A DNA stretch of 62,229 nucleotides from an uncultured Methylococcales bacterium (GTDB lineage: Bacteria; Pseudomonadota; Gammaproteobacteria; Methylococcales; Methylomonadaceae), in NCBI GenBank assembly GCA_903902705.1, contig CAIUVX010000171.1, forward strand, positions 1 through 62,229. Reading direction: 5' to 3'. Made by a program: the position numbers and the translations under genes. The notes under the pieces were generated by a model, which worked only from the letters and a program-made list of their open reading frames with translations, was not told the DNA's origin and did not search any database. Numbering within the stretch: position 1 is the stretch's first letter; each line of letters opens with the position of its first letter. Shown one piece after another: positions 27,741-36,665 of the stretch.

Positions 27741-29057
27741 ATGTCAAAAATACCAACCGTCGGATTTATCAGTTTGGGCTGTCCTAAAGCCCTTGTTGAT
27801 AGTGAAAAAATATTGACTCAACTGCGTTTAGAAGGTTACGAGGTATCGCCTTCCTATAAAGAAGCCGATTTAGTGGTGGTCAATACTTGCGGCTTTATTG
27901 ATGCCGCCGTTGAAGAATCGCTAGACAGCATCGGTGAAGCTTTGGCTGAAAACGGCAAAGTCATCGTCACAGGTTGCTTAGGTGCGCGAGAAGATGAAAT
28001 TCGCGCTCGTCATCCGCAAGTGTTAAAAGTCACAGGTGCGCACGCTTTGAATGAGGTGATGACTTCAATACATGAGCATTTACCCGCACCGCACGCGCCA
28101 TTCCTTGATTTATTGCCACCTCAAGGTCTCAAACTTACGCCTAATCATTACGCCTATTTAAAAATTTCTGAAGGCTGTAATCATCGTTGTACTTTCTGCA
28201 TTATTCCGTCTATGCGTGGTGATTTAGTCAGTCGCCCGATTAGTGAAGTGATGCTGGAAGCGGAGCGATTGGCGAAAGCGGGGGTGAAAGAATTATTAGT
28301 GGTGGCGCAAGATACCAGTGCTTATGGCTTGGATTTAGGTTATCAAACTGATTTTTGGCACGGCGAGAGCATGAAAACCCGTTTTTATGAACTTGCCAAA
28401 GCCTTGGGCGAATTGGATATTTGGATAAGAATGCACTATGTCTATCCTTATCCTCATGTTGATAAGGTGATTCCTTTGATGGCAGAGGGAAAAATTCTGC
28501 CCTATTTGGATATTCCCTTTCAACACGCTAATAGTCGCATTTTGAAACTCATGAAACGTCCTGCGGCAACGGAGAATAATTTACAACGTATTAAAGCATG
28601 GCGTGAAATCTGCCCTGACATTACCTTGCGCAGTACCTTTATTGTTGGTTTTCCCGATGAAACTGAAACAGAATTTGAAGAGCTGCTGGATTTTCTCAGT
28701 GAAGCGCAATTAGATCGTGTGGGTGCTTTTGCTTATTCACCTGTGAAAGGTGCGGTGGCTAATGCGTTACCCAATCAGATTCCTGAGGAAGTGAAGCAAG
28801 AACGCTTAGCGCGGTTTATGGAGCATCAAGCTCATATCAGTGCTAATCGCTTGCAGCAGCGTGTTGGTCGTATTGAAACCGTGTTGATTGATGAGGTGGT
28901 CGAAGAAGGCGCGGTCGCTCGCAGTAAAGCCGATGCCCCAGAAATTGATGGTCAGGTGTTTATCGATGGTGCAACGCATTTAAAGGTTGGTGATTTTGTT
29001 CAAGTCGAACTTGAAGAAGCCGATGAGTATGATATGTGGGGGCATTTACTGGCTTAA
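27741..29057 (+). CDS. rimO: Ribosomal protein S12 methylthiotransferase RimO
   Basis: A radical SAM enzyme that adds a methylthio group to Asp89 of ribosomal protein S12. An N-terminal UPF0004 domain binds the second cluster ([24 protein letters not shown]). The radical SAM motif is [15 protein letters not shown]-terminal TRAM domain follows. I choose ATG at 27741 (438 residues), as a TTG further upstream overlaps ribH and adds residues with no family match. Confidence 0.96.
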   Translation: MSKIPTVGFISLGCPKALVDSEKILTQLRLEGYEVSPSYKEADLVVVNTCGFIDAAVEESLDSIGEALAENGKVIVTGCLGAREDEIRARHPQVLKVTGAHALNEVMTSIHEHLPAPHAPFLDLLPPQGLKLTPNHYAYLKISEGCNHRCTFCIIPSMRGDLVSRPISEVMLEAERLAKAGVKELLVVAQDTSAYGLDLGYQTDFWHGESMKTRFYELAKALGELDIWIRMHYVYPYPHVDKVIPLMAEGKILPYLDIPFQHANSRILKLMKRPAATENNLQRIKAWREICPDITLRSTFIVGFPDETETEFEELLDFLSEAQLDRVGAFAYSPVKGAVANALPNQIPEEVKQERLARFMEHQAHISANRLQQRVGRIETVLIDEVVEEGAVARSKADAPEIDGQVFIDGATHLKVGDFVQVELEEADEYDMWGHLLA

Positions 29058-29105
29058 GTTGCTGCCAATTTACTGGATTTATTAGTCCGTTCCAAGGTTA
29101 AAACC

Positions 29106-29122
29106 ACCGCCTTTTAGGCGGT
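29106..29122. terminator. Hairpin between convergent rimO and ypjD
   Basis: Stem ACCGCC/GGCGGT with loop TTTTA lies in the gap between the convergent rimO and ypjD genes, with A-rich DNA before it. The T-run is weak on both sides. A bidirectional terminator is likely. Confidence 0.55.
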
Positions 29123-29149
29123 TAGCTTTAGCTACGATATTTATCTCCT

Positions 29150-29941
29150 TTAGCGATGTAAAATTAATTCCAATACTAATTTACTGCCAAAATAAGCCAG
29201 TAATAACGAGACAAAGCCGATGAGCGTCCATTGTATGGCGATTTGTCCGCGCCAGCCGTAGCGGCTACGACCTAGTAATAAACTGGAAAAAATAATCCAC
29301 GCTAATATCGATAATACGGTTTTATGGACTAAATGTTGGGCAAATAAATTTTCGACAAACACAAAGCCACTGATTAACGAGATACTCAGAAAAAATACCC
29401 CCGCACCTAGCATTTGAAATAACAAGGATTCCATGGTTTGCAAAGAGGGCAAAGAGTGAATAAAGCGTTTAGGTGGGTGGCTTTTCAGTTGTTGATCTTG
29501 AATCGCCAGTAATATGGCTTGTAGGGCGGCTATATTTAACAGGCTGAAAGCAATAATCGAAGTCAAAATATGGGTACTCATTTCCCAGTTGTAAGTGTGT
29601 AGCAAATGCGGCTTATCATCAAAGTTCAATTCTAACGTGAGCATTAGCGCGGCAATCGGCAACACCGCTAGTCCCAGTTTTTCTACAGGCTTATTGAGTG
29701 CGGCGATCAGTAATAATAACGCGACAATCAGGGCAATTAGCGAGCCTGTACTAAAAAAACTAAAACTAAATCCGTTGTGTTGTTGGCAGACTAGCCCTGT
29801 ATAAATCAGATGGCTAATAACCGCAGTCCACGCCAAATAAATAGCAACACGCTTAATGTGTTGCTGAATATGCAGAATAATCAACAGTGTGCTGCCTAAG
29901 TAGGCACAAATTGAAATGATAGCAAGTACAGTGGCATTCAT
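29150..29941 (-). CDS. ypjD: CcsA/HemX-type inner-membrane protein YpjD
   Basis: Eight or so membrane helices in 263 residues, in the cytochrome c assembly protein (CcsA-like) family. It is the usual divergent neighbour of ffh in gammaproteobacteria. Its exact role is not established. The tryptophan-rich heme-handling motif of true CcsA is not visible. Confidence 0.88.
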   Translation of the reverse strand: MNATVLAIISICAYLGSTLLIILHIQQHIKRVAIYLAWTAVISHLIYTGLVCQQHNGFSFSFFSTGSLIALIVALLLLIAALNKPVEKLGLAVLPIAALMLTLELNFDDKPHLLHTYNWEMSTHILTSIIAFSLLNIAALQAILLAIQDQQLKSHPPKRFIHSLPSLQTMESLLFQMLGAGVFFLSISLISGFVFVENLFAQHLVHKTVLSILAWIIFSSLLLGRSRYGWRGQIAIQWTLIGFVSLLLAYFGSKLVLELILHR

Positions 29942-30084
29942 AAGTATATTTCTATGGGCTATGTTTCAGAGGCAGTGTGCATTAGTGCAAAGGTCTCAAT
30001 GGCTATGGTAATATACACGGCTAAATAGTCCTAGCGCATTTGTGTGAGCAGGTGTTTCTCAAGATCAACAATGAAGACGTAGAT

Positions 30085-31446
30085 ATGTTTGATAATTTAA
30101 CCGATAAATTAAGTAGCACGCTTAAAAAACTCAAAGGGCAAGGTCGCCTAACTGAAGATAATATCAAGGAAACCTTAGGCGAAGTGCGTATCGCTTTGCT
30201 GGAAGCCGATGTCTCTTTGCCCGTCGTGACGGATTTTATTGAACGTGTCAAAGAAGGCGCGTTAGGACAACAAGTTCAAAGCAGTCTCACACCTGGGCAA
30301 TCCATGATTAAACTGGTTCAAGCGGAACTGGTTAAAATGATGGGGGCGGCGAATGAAGACATTAATCTTCGCGCTGTACCACCTGCGGTTATTTTAATGG
30401 CTGGTTTGCAAGGTGCGGGTAAAACTACCACGGTTGCAAAACTGGGGTTATGGTTAAAAACCCATAAAAAGAAAAAAGTCGGTGTAGTGAGTGCGGACGT
30501 TTATCGCCCTGCGGCTATTAAACAATTGCAAGTATTAGCCAATGATCTTGATCTGGTTTTTTTCGATAGCGATTTAACTCAAAATCCTGTCGATATTGCC
30601 CTTAATGCCATTGATGCCGCGAAACGTAAATTTCTCGATGTGATTATTGTCGATACCGCAGGTCGATTGCATATTGATGACGAAATGATGGGTGAAATAA
30701 AAGCTCTTCATGCCGCGATTAATCCGATTGAAACCCTGTTCGTCGTCGATAGCATGACAGGACAAGATGCCGCGATTACCGCTAAAGCCTTTAATGATGC
30801 GCTGCCACTAACGGGCGTTATTTTAACCAAAGCCGATGGTGATGCACGCGGCGGGGCAGCGTTATCTATCCGTCATATCACAGGCAAACCGATTAAATTT
30901 ATCGGTATGGGCGAAAAACCAGATGCCTTAGAGCCATTCCATCCAGACCGTATTGCCTCGCGTATTTTGGGCATGGGCGATATGCTCAGCCTGATTGAAA
31001 CCATTGAGCAAAAAGTCGATAAAGAAAAAGCTGAAAAATTCGCCAAAAAAATTAAAAAAGGCGAATCGTTTGATATGAACGATTTTCGTGAACAATTGCA
31101 ACAAATGGAAAGCATGGGCGGTGTCAGTGCCATGCTAGACAAGCTCCCAGGTGTTGGCAATGTCTCACAAGAAATGCGTGAAAAAGTCAATGACAAAGCC
31201 TTATCGCGGCAAATTGCCATCATTAATTCCATGACCAAACAGGAAAGACGTTTCCCAGATTTGATTAAAGGCAATCGCAAAAAACGTATCGCGGATGGTT
31301 GTGGTCAAGAATTACACGATGTCAATCGTATGCTGAAGCAATTTTTGATGATGCAAAAAATGATGAAAAAAATGAAATCGGGCAATATGGCAAATATGAT
31401 GCGCGGTATTAAAAATAACGTGCGTGGCATGGGTATAAAACGATAA
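30085..31446 (+). CDS. ffh: Signal recognition particle protein Ffh
   Basis: The SRP54 GTPase that directs nascent membrane proteins to FtsY. The N domain (1-90), the G domain with GLQGAGKTT near residue 107 and DTAGR near 190, and a Met-rich M domain at the end (MMQKMMKKMKSGNMANMM) are all present. I choose ATG at 30085 (453 residues, MFDNLTDKL), the standard start; an upstream in-frame start would add 15 atypical residues. Confidence 0.97.
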   Translation: MFDNLTDKLSSTLKKLKGQGRLTEDNIKETLGEVRIALLEADVSLPVVTDFIERVKEGALGQQVQSSLTPGQSMIKLVQAELVKMMGAANEDINLRAVPPAVILMAGLQGAGKTTTVAKLGLWLKTHKKKKVGVVSADVYRPAAIKQLQVLANDLDLVFFDSDLTQNPVDIALNAIDAAKRKFLDVIIVDTAGRLHIDDEMMGEIKALHAAINPIETLFVVDSMTGQDAAITAKAFNDALPLTGVILTKADGDARGGAALSIRHITGKPIKFIGMGEKPDALEPFHPDRIASRILGMGDMLSLIETIEQKVDKEKAEKFAKKIKKGESFDMNDFREQLQQMESMGGVSAMLDKLPGVGNVSQEMREKVNDKALSRQIAIINSMTKQERRFPDLIKGNRKKRIADGCGQELHDVNRMLKQFLMMQKMMKKMKSGNMANMMRGIKNNVRGMGIKR

Positions 31447-31486
31447 CACCAAACATAAACTTTATGCGCTGTGCGCTTGAATCCAA

Positions 31487-31526
31487 GCAATAAAAAACCG
31501 CCTTTGGTTTTGACCAGAGGCGGTTT
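31487..31526. terminator. Terminator-like hairpin T1 (downstream of ffh)
   Basis: The stem AACCGCC/GGCGGTT with TTTGG/CCAGA extension forms a hairpin flanked by A and T runs on both sides. The first 28 bases (31487-31514) are repeated exactly at 32234-32261, behind vapC. It probably ends the ffh transcript. Confidence 0.8.
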
Positions 31527-31630
31527 TGTCTTAATGAACATCTTATCAAAAAATTGCTACAATATCCGAACATCTACTCACTTTGCTATACAAAGTAACA
31601 GAATTCAAACAAAGGTTATCGGAGTCCATC

Positions 31631-31846
31631 ATGGAAACGACCACAATACGCACCCAAGTTCTGCTAGATAAAGAAATACTGGAGCAGGCATTACAAATTA
31701 CCCATCTTAAAAGTAAACGTGAGTTGCTTGATTATGCGTTACGCGAATTAATCCGCCACGAAAAACAAAAAAAGTTATTGGACTTGAAAGGGACAATTTG
31801 TTGGGAAGGCGATTTGAATGCAATGCGTGAAAATAAAGCTTTATGA
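31631..31846 (+). CDS. vapB: VapB-type antitoxin
   Basis: A 71-residue ribbon-helix-helix antitoxin (TIRTQVLLDKEILEQAL) with a C-terminal toxin-wrapping tail (WEGDLNAMRENK). I choose ATG at 31631; a GGAG lies 8-10 bases upstream. The stop overlaps the vapC start by four bases. Such antitoxins bind their own promoter to autorepress the pair. Confidence 0.88.
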   Translation: METTTIRTQVLLDKEILEQALQITHLKSKRELLDYALRELIRHEKQKKLLDLKGTICWEGDLNAMRENKAL

Positions 31847-32232
31847 TTTTGGTTGATACCAGTGCGTGGATAGATTTTTTTAACGGAAAAGATTTGCCAC
31901 ACGTTGCCACGCTTGAGTTCTCAATTCAGCAAGAAGTAGATATTGCTATTTGTGGTGTGGTGCTAACAGAAGTATTACAAGGGATTTCTAACGATAAACA
32001 GCATCAGCTTACCCAAGATTATTTGCAGTCCTTATTGATGTTGGAAATAAAAGAGGGCGTGTGGTTACAAGCCGCCGATATTTATCGACAATTACGCAAA
32101 CGTGGACTGACAGTCCGCAAAACTAATGACTGTATTATTGCGGCAACTGCCTTGCATTATGGTTGTTTTCTACTCCATAACGATAAAGATTTTGCAACAA
32201 TTGAACTGCACTATCCATTGCAAACTTGTTAA
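31843..32232 (+). CDS. vapC: VapC-type PIN-domain toxin (RNase)
   Basis: A 129-residue PIN domain with D5 in ILVDTSAWIDFF, the Glu in VVLTEVLQG, the Asp in RKTNDCIIAA and the closing HNDKDF motif. It is thus a complete metal-dependent RNase set. VapC toxins usually cut tRNA or rRNA. Paired with vapB; the module is bracketed by hairpins T1 and T2. Confidence 0.92.
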   Translation: MILVDTSAWIDFFNGKDLPHVATLEFSIQQEVDIAICGVVLTEVLQGISNDKQHQLTQDYLQSLLMLEIKEGVWLQAADIYRQLRKRGLTVRKTNDCIIAATALHYGCFLLHNDKDFATIELHYPLQTC

Positions 32233-32233
32233 G

Positions 32234-32273
32234 GCAATAAAAAACCGCCTTTGGTTTTGACTGGAGGCGGTTC
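32234..32273. terminator. Terminator-like hairpin T2 (between vapC and the peptide operon)
   Basis: A second copy of the ffh-side hairpin: 28 identical bases (32234-32261), then the right arm GAGGCGGTT. On the minus strand it is followed by TTTTTTATT, so it can also end the radical SAM/peptide transcript arriving from the right. Confidence 0.8.
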
Positions 32274-32358
32274 TTTATTGGTGCTATGATGGAACTCGCT
32301 GTCGCTCTTTCCATCTTACGAGTTGCGCTTATTTCGTTTCACTCCATAAGCTCTATGG

Positions 32359-32529
32359 CTACTGCATTAGGCAGCCACAACATCCTTCATCGCTAATGCA
32401 GACACAGGAACACATTCCGTCATTGATTTCAGAGTTTTCTGAAAACTTCATGATAATCTCAGAAAGTATGCCTGTACATTCTTCTTTAATCAGCTCAAAG
32501 GTGCTAATTTCAAACGTTTCTGCTTGCAT
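32359..32529 (-). CDS. Cys-rich candidate RiPP precursor peptide (56 aa)
   Basis: A short gene with ATG at 32529 and a GGAG eight bases upstream; the ribosome site lies just behind the stop of the radical SAM gene, only 14 bases away. The N-terminal ~38 residues are acidic and helical, like a leader. The C-terminal core CSCVCISDEGCCGC holds six cysteines (40, 42, 44, 50, 51, 53), with one more at C18. A Cys-dense C-terminus next to a SPASM maturase is the pattern of thioether-forming RiPPs (sactipeptides, ranthipeptides and relatives). No transporter or protease gene is adjacent. Translation and modification are inferred, not shown. Confidence 0.72.
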   Translation of the reverse strand: MQAETFEISTFELIKEECTGILSEIIMKFSENSEINDGMCSCVCISDEGCCGCLMQ

Positions 32530-32543
32530 AATATAATCTCCAG

Positions 32544-33881
32544 TTATGGTCGAGTTAAATTAAATGTATCTTGTTTTGCTATGTCTCTATTTGACCCTGC
32601 TTCACCTCCTTTCGTTAACAACTCATTTAGCTGGTTAAACACGAGAAAACGATTAATGTCACATCTTGAATACCCTATTCTTCTAATATCTGGGCAATCG
32701 CCTGCACAATGCCATTTGGCAAAACAATGGTTACAATAATCTGGCATTTCAGTTTGAATTACATTTTCGTTTATTTTTTGTTCATCGACTGTTACGACTC
32801 CAGTATCAGTATCGACCATTCCATACACATAGTCTGTTCCATCTTGATCTCTATGGCACGCTGTTACCTTTCCATTTGTGCATACAGTAAAAGATGGCAT
32901 TGCCATTGCGCCACAATACCTTCCTACTAGCCTATCGACATTTGCTGCTGAGGTTATGACGCGCAATCCAAGCTCCTTCCCTCGATTTTTTGCTGCCAAA
33001 AAATTTATGGCGAATTCTTCGTTAGTGGGTGGCAATAATTCACCATACAAAGCCCGTCCTATTTCAATAAGTGGCTCAAATGCAATGGTATATCCAGTGC
33101 CAAACGTATTAAAATAATGCTCAACAATATCCACTAAATTTTTAACACTGTAGCTAGAAACTGTTCCCCTTAGACCAGCCTTTACTTTGTTACTATCAAT
33201 AAAAAACTTGCATGTTTCTGATACCAATGAGTAACTGCCTTTATATGCTCTTGTTGGACGATGTATGTTTTGTATTTCTTTGTATCCATCTATTGATAAT
33301 GTTAGAACGTCAAAATTATTTGCCACAAATTCACGTTTTGCATATCCATAATAACAATTGGTAGTCATAGATAAATATACCTTATTAACCCCGTCATGCT
33401 CTTTTTCTAGTTCTCGAATTCGATTTACCGTATAAGTGAATTCTTTCCAGTTCATTGTAGGTTCACCACCTACGGCAAAAGAAACACTCAATGTTTTCTT
33501 TGGTGTTTCCGCAGCTTTTTCAAAAGCATAATCAATTGATTTAGCAATCAAATCATGATTTATCGTTGTATCCCTATCCGCTTCTGCATGGCAATAGTCG
33601 CAAGCCAATGTACAATTGTTTGTTAACCCGATGGCGAGATAAAACGACTTAGGGCGTTCAATAATAGGGAAAATTGGATGTTCACTTTGTCTCTCCAGCC
33701 TTGCAAGTAGTTGATCTGGTAATACACTATTCAATAATATAGAGCTACCTAAATTGCCTGTTAGCTTCAAAGCTAGACGAAGTGTTGGCGCATAGAATAT
33801 ATATTCGGCAGATAATCCGTTGTTGAGCAAATACCAGTCATATCCCTTCCATATTCCGTATCTGTATTTTATATCAAGCAT
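32544..33881 (-). CDS. Radical SAM/SPASM peptide maturase
   Basis: A 445-residue radical SAM enzyme. The SAM-cluster motif is C90xxxC94xxC97 (NNCTLACDYCHAE), and VGGEP is at 137-141. A SPASM domain holds two more Fe-S clusters, with cysteines at 323, 334, 342, 383, 386, 392, 396 and 407. The ~80 residues before the radical SAM core could be a peptide-recognition region. The 56-residue Cys-rich gene follows 14 bases downstream, so the pair is most likely enzyme and substrate. It is divergent from a broken XRE regulator. Confidence 0.9.
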   Translation of the reverse strand: MLDIKYRYGIWKGYDWYLLNNGLSAEYIFYAPTLRLALKLTGNLGSSILLNSVLPDQLLARLERQSEHPIFPIIERPKSFYLAIGLTNNCTLACDYCHAEADRDTTINHDLIAKSIDYAFEKAAETPKKTLSVSFAVGGEPTMNWKEFTYTVNRIRELEKEHDGVNKVYLSMTTNCYYGYAKREFVANNFDVLTLSIDGYKEIQNIHRPTRAYKGSYSLVSETCKFFIDSNKVKAGLRGTVSSYSVKNLVDIVEHYFNTFGTGYTIAFEPLIEIGRALYGELLPPTNEEFAINFLAAKNRGKELGLRVITSAANVDRLVGRYCGAMAMPSFTVCTNGKVTACHRDQDGTDYVYGMVDTDTGVVTVDEQKINENVIQTEMPDYCNHCFAKWHCAGDCPDIRRIGYSRCDINRFLVFNQLNELLTKGGEAGSNRDIAKQDTFNLTRP

Positions 33882-34025
33882 TTTGACTCCTCTATCATCG
33901 TGATGACACTAACCCGACATTTAACTCTGAAATGTATGTTAAAAAAGCGTATACAAAATTTTAAACCCTTGCCAAACCTGCTACAATCAGGAAAATCAGG
34001 TATTTTCTGTGATAGAGAGGTATTT

Positions 34026-34442
34026 ATGTCGGTCAATGAAAAAATAAGGTCAATTCGTGAAGCGAAAGGTTTAACGCAAGAGCAAGTTGCTGAAAAATCA
34101 GGTATATCAGCGAGTGTTTACGGTGATATTGAACGTGGTGAAAATGACCCAAAACTGTCAAAATTGCAAAAAATAGCCTAAGCCTTTGAAATTCAACTGT
34201 CTGAATTAGTTGATTTAAGCGATAAAGGAAATCTAAATGTTAGCTTTGCTCATCAACGCAATACCAATACAACTCACCAAAATCATGTTTATGTTGGTTC
34301 GTGTGCTACTGAATTAAAAGAACAGAAACTGATTAATGAATTAAAAGACAAAGAACTTGCCATGAAAGACAGGGAAAATGACAACTTAAGAGAAATCATT
34401 GCCTTGTTGAAAAGAGAACTACCCCAGCCTAAGCCGATTTAA
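34026..34442 (+). pseudogene. XRE-family regulator broken by a nonsense codon
   Basis: ATG at 34026 follows GAGAGG. The helix-turn-helix domain runs through residues 1-51 (LTQEQVAEKSGISASVYGDIERG). A TAA at 34179-34181 then interrupts it, exactly where the family has a KIAxAFEI sequence, so a single change from CAA, GAA or AAA explains it. The frame continues for 87 more codons (a Leu/Lys/Glu-rich coiled-coil tail) to TAA at 34440. It lies divergent from the radical SAM/peptide operon and may once have controlled it. A 51-residue truncated product could still be made. Confidence 0.8.
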
Positions 34443-34632
34443 ACAGCACAAAAAAACACGCAAACACGACAAAACGAACGCAAAAGATAGACTGAAATGT
34501 ACAAAGCCTATCTTGCTAATCTTTTCCTACCTTCATAAACAATCCTTGATTTTTTAATTTGTTCTTCACTTATCAATAAAATCGCGTAGAATAGGCGGAT
34601 TAACAATGACCAAATATTTTTGAGGATATTAG

Positions 34633-34884
34633 ATGGTAACTATTCGTCTTTCAAGAGGTGGTGCTAAAAATCACCCCTTCTACCAAATTGTAGTAACTGA
34701 TAGTCGTAGCGGTCGTGATGGTCGTTATATTGAGCGCGTTGGTTTTTTTAACCCATTAGCTCGTGGCAATGAAGAAAAATTACGTTTAGACAGCGAACGC
34801 GTTGAATATTGGAAAACCAAAGGCGCACAAACGTCTGAGCGCGTTGCCCAATTGATTAAAGTCGCTAAAAAAGCTGCTGTGTAA
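34633..34884 (+). CDS. rpsP: 30S ribosomal protein S16
   Basis: An 83-residue protein with the S16 start [20 protein letters not shown] and [13 protein letters not shown]. It is first of the rpsP-rimM-trmD-rplS operon. GAGGATATT precedes the ATG. The 190-bp leader holds no other gene. Confidence 0.98.
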   Translation: MVTIRLSRGGAKNHPFYQIVVTDSRSGRDGRYIERVGFFNPLARGNEEKLRLDSERVEYWKTKGAQTSERVAQLIKVAKKAAV

Positions 34885-34889
34885 TTCGT

Positions 34890-35396
34890 TTGTCTGATAA
34901 AGGTCATATACACGTTGGAAAAATTTCTGGCGTTTTTGGTATCAAAGGTTGGGTCAAGGTATTTTCCTATACCGATTATAGAGAAAATATTCTCGACTAT
35001 TCGCCTTGGTTGCTAAAAAAAGCGGGTGAGACCAAAACGGTTAAAGTGATTACTGGAAATCTGCAAGGTAAAGCAGTCGTTGCTCAACTTGACGGTATTC
35101 AAGACCGAGACCAAGCGGCAAGTTTAATGGGTTGGGATATTTTTATCACACCAGAACAACTGCCAAAAGCGGCAAGTGATGAGTATTACTGGTCTGATTT
35201 AATCGGCTTAAAAGTTGAAAATACCGAAGGCGTTGATTTTGGTGTCATCAGTGGCTTACTGGAAACAGGCGCGAATGATGTTGTTATTGTTCAAGGTGAT
35301 AAAGAGCGGTGCATTCCGTTTTTACAAGGACAGACTATCACCCAGATTGATTTAAGCACGGGTAAGATGATAGTGGATTGGGACGCAGATTTTTAA
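34890..35396 (+). CDS. rimM: Ribosome maturation factor RimM
   Basis: It binds S19 and helps assemble the 30S head. RimM N domain ([18 protein letters not shown]) and the PRC-barrel C domain ([14 protein letters not shown]) are present in 168 residues. The start seems to be TTG at 34890, five bases after the rpsP stop, with no better ATG near. The stop overlaps trmD by one base. Confidence 0.96.
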   Translation: MSDKGHIHVGKISGVFGIKGWVKVFSYTDYRENILDYSPWLLKKAGETKTVKVITGNLQGKAVVAQLDGIQDRDQAASLMGWDIFITPEQLPKAASDEYYWSDLIGLKVENTEGVDFGVISGLLETGANDVVIVQGDKERCIPFLQGQTITQIDLSTGKMIVDWDADF

Positions 35397-36154
35397 TGCG
35401 TTTTGATGTCATCAGCTTATTTCCAGACATGGTGACAGCGGCTGCACAGATTGGTGTCACAGGAAAAGCAATCGAACGCGGCATTGTCAGTTTATCGGTA
35501 TGGAATCCACGCGATTATACTCACGACAAGCACAAAACTGTTGATGACCGTCCTTACGGCGGCGGGCCTGGCATGGTAATGAAATACCAGCCATTGCATG
35601 ATGCTGTTAATGCAGCAAAACAAGCAGGTTACGCAAACAGTAAAGTCGTTTATTTAAGCCCACAAGGCAAACCGATTACTCAAGCCTTATTATCAAGCGT
35701 TGCACAAAACTCGCAATTGATCTTAGTGGCAGGACGTTATGAAGGGGTTGATGAACGCTTTGTTGACTTGGATTGTGATGAAGAATGGTCGATAGGCGAT
35801 TATGTTATCAGCGGCGGTGAACTCGCGGCACTCATAGTCATTGATGCAGTGACGCGGTTATTGCCCGATGTACTTGGTGATGAACAATCAGCGGTACAAG
35901 ATTCACATACCGATGGATTGCTAGACTGCCCACATTTTACCAGACCAGAACAGTTAGCAGGACGCGCTGTACCAGACGTATTACTAAGCGGTAATCATGC
36001 AGATATAAGCCGTTGGCGCATGAAGCAAGCCTTAGGACGAACGTGGCAAAGACGACCTGATTTATTAGAAAAAAAACCGTTAAATGCAGAACAAAAACAA
36101 CTGCTAGAACAATTTAAAGTTGAAGTTAAAGGGTGTGGTAATGAACATTATTGA
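35396..36154 (+). CDS. trmD: tRNA (guanine37-N1)-methyltransferase
   Basis: A SPOUT-family knotted methyltransferase that makes m1G37 in tRNAs. The SAM-binding knot is seen in [13 protein letters not shown] and [14 protein letters not shown] use the ATG at 35396 ([12 protein letters not shown], 252 residues), which shares its A with the rimM stop. The 3' end overlaps rplS by 14 bases. Confidence 0.97.
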   Translation: MRFDVISLFPDMVTAAAQIGVTGKAIERGIVSLSVWNPRDYTHDKHKTVDDRPYGGGPGMVMKYQPLHDAVNAAKQAGYANSKVVYLSPQGKPITQALLSSVAQNSQLILVAGRYEGVDERFVDLDCDEEWSIGDYVISGGELAALIVIDAVTRLLPDVLGDEQSAVQDSHTDGLLDCPHFTRPEQLAGRAVPDVLLSGNHADISRWRMKQALGRTWQRRPDLLEKKPLNAEQKQLLEQFKVEVKGCGNEHY

Positions 36155-36482
36155 TGAATTAGAACAAGCGCAAATGAAACAAAATGTCCCTGCATTTAAT
36201 GCAGGCGACACGGTTGTTGTACAAGTTAAAGTAAAAGAAGGCGATAAAGAAAGAGTGCAGGCGTTTGAAGGCATTGTCATTGCAAAACGTAATCGCGGTT
36301 TAAATTCAGCTTTCACTGTTAGAAAAATTTCTCATGGCACAGGCGTTGAACGTGTTTTCCAAACACACAGTCCTATGATTAGCGAAATTACTGTTAAACG
36401 TCGTGGTGATGTTCGTCGTGCTAAATTGTACTACTTGCGTGATTTGACTGGTAAAGCAGCGCGTATTAAAGAAAAACTTTAA
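36141..36482 (+). CDS. rplS: 50S ribosomal protein L19
   Basis: A 113-residue protein with the L19 pattern ([26 protein letters not shown] and [10 protein letters not shown]). ATG at 36141 follows the usual MNIIDELEQ start, preferred over an upstream in-frame start. Last gene of the operon; an intrinsic terminator follows 22 bases later. Confidence 0.98.
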   Translation: MNIIDELEQAQMKQNVPAFNAGDTVVVQVKVKEGDKERVQAFEGIVIAKRNRGLNSAFTVRKISHGTGVERVFQTHSPMISEITVKRRGDVRRAKLYYLRDLTGKAARIKEKL

Positions 36483-36504
36483 GCCTCTACTTTTATCAGA
36501 CAAT

Positions 36505-36532
36505 AAAAAAGGCAGCCTAGGCTGCCTTTTTT
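36505..36532 (+). terminator. Intrinsic terminator of the rpsP operon
   Basis: Perfect stem AAAAAAGGCAGCC/GGCTGCCTTTTTT with almost no loop, followed by GTGTC. The A-run and T-run make it work in both directions, also towards the T6SS island arriving on the minus strand. Confidence 0.93.
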
Positions 36533-36665
36533 GTGTCTATCGTTTTTTAGTTACAGCTTACGCTTTACTGCGTTGCTACTGTTATGTCTATTGGTTCAAT
36601 AATAGCCCAGATCACAAACTCTGGAAATTCCTGAGAGGCAGAGCGTTGTCTGATACGCATAGAGC

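Noticed and set aside
29942-30084. SRP RNA gene near ffh
   Set aside because: No sequence with the GGAA-tetraloop hairpin of 4.5S RNA was seen between ypjD and ffh.
36565-36660. 31-codon frame on the minus strand after the TIGR02270-type gene
   Set aside because: It has an ATG but no convincing ribosome site and no recognisable product; too short to call.
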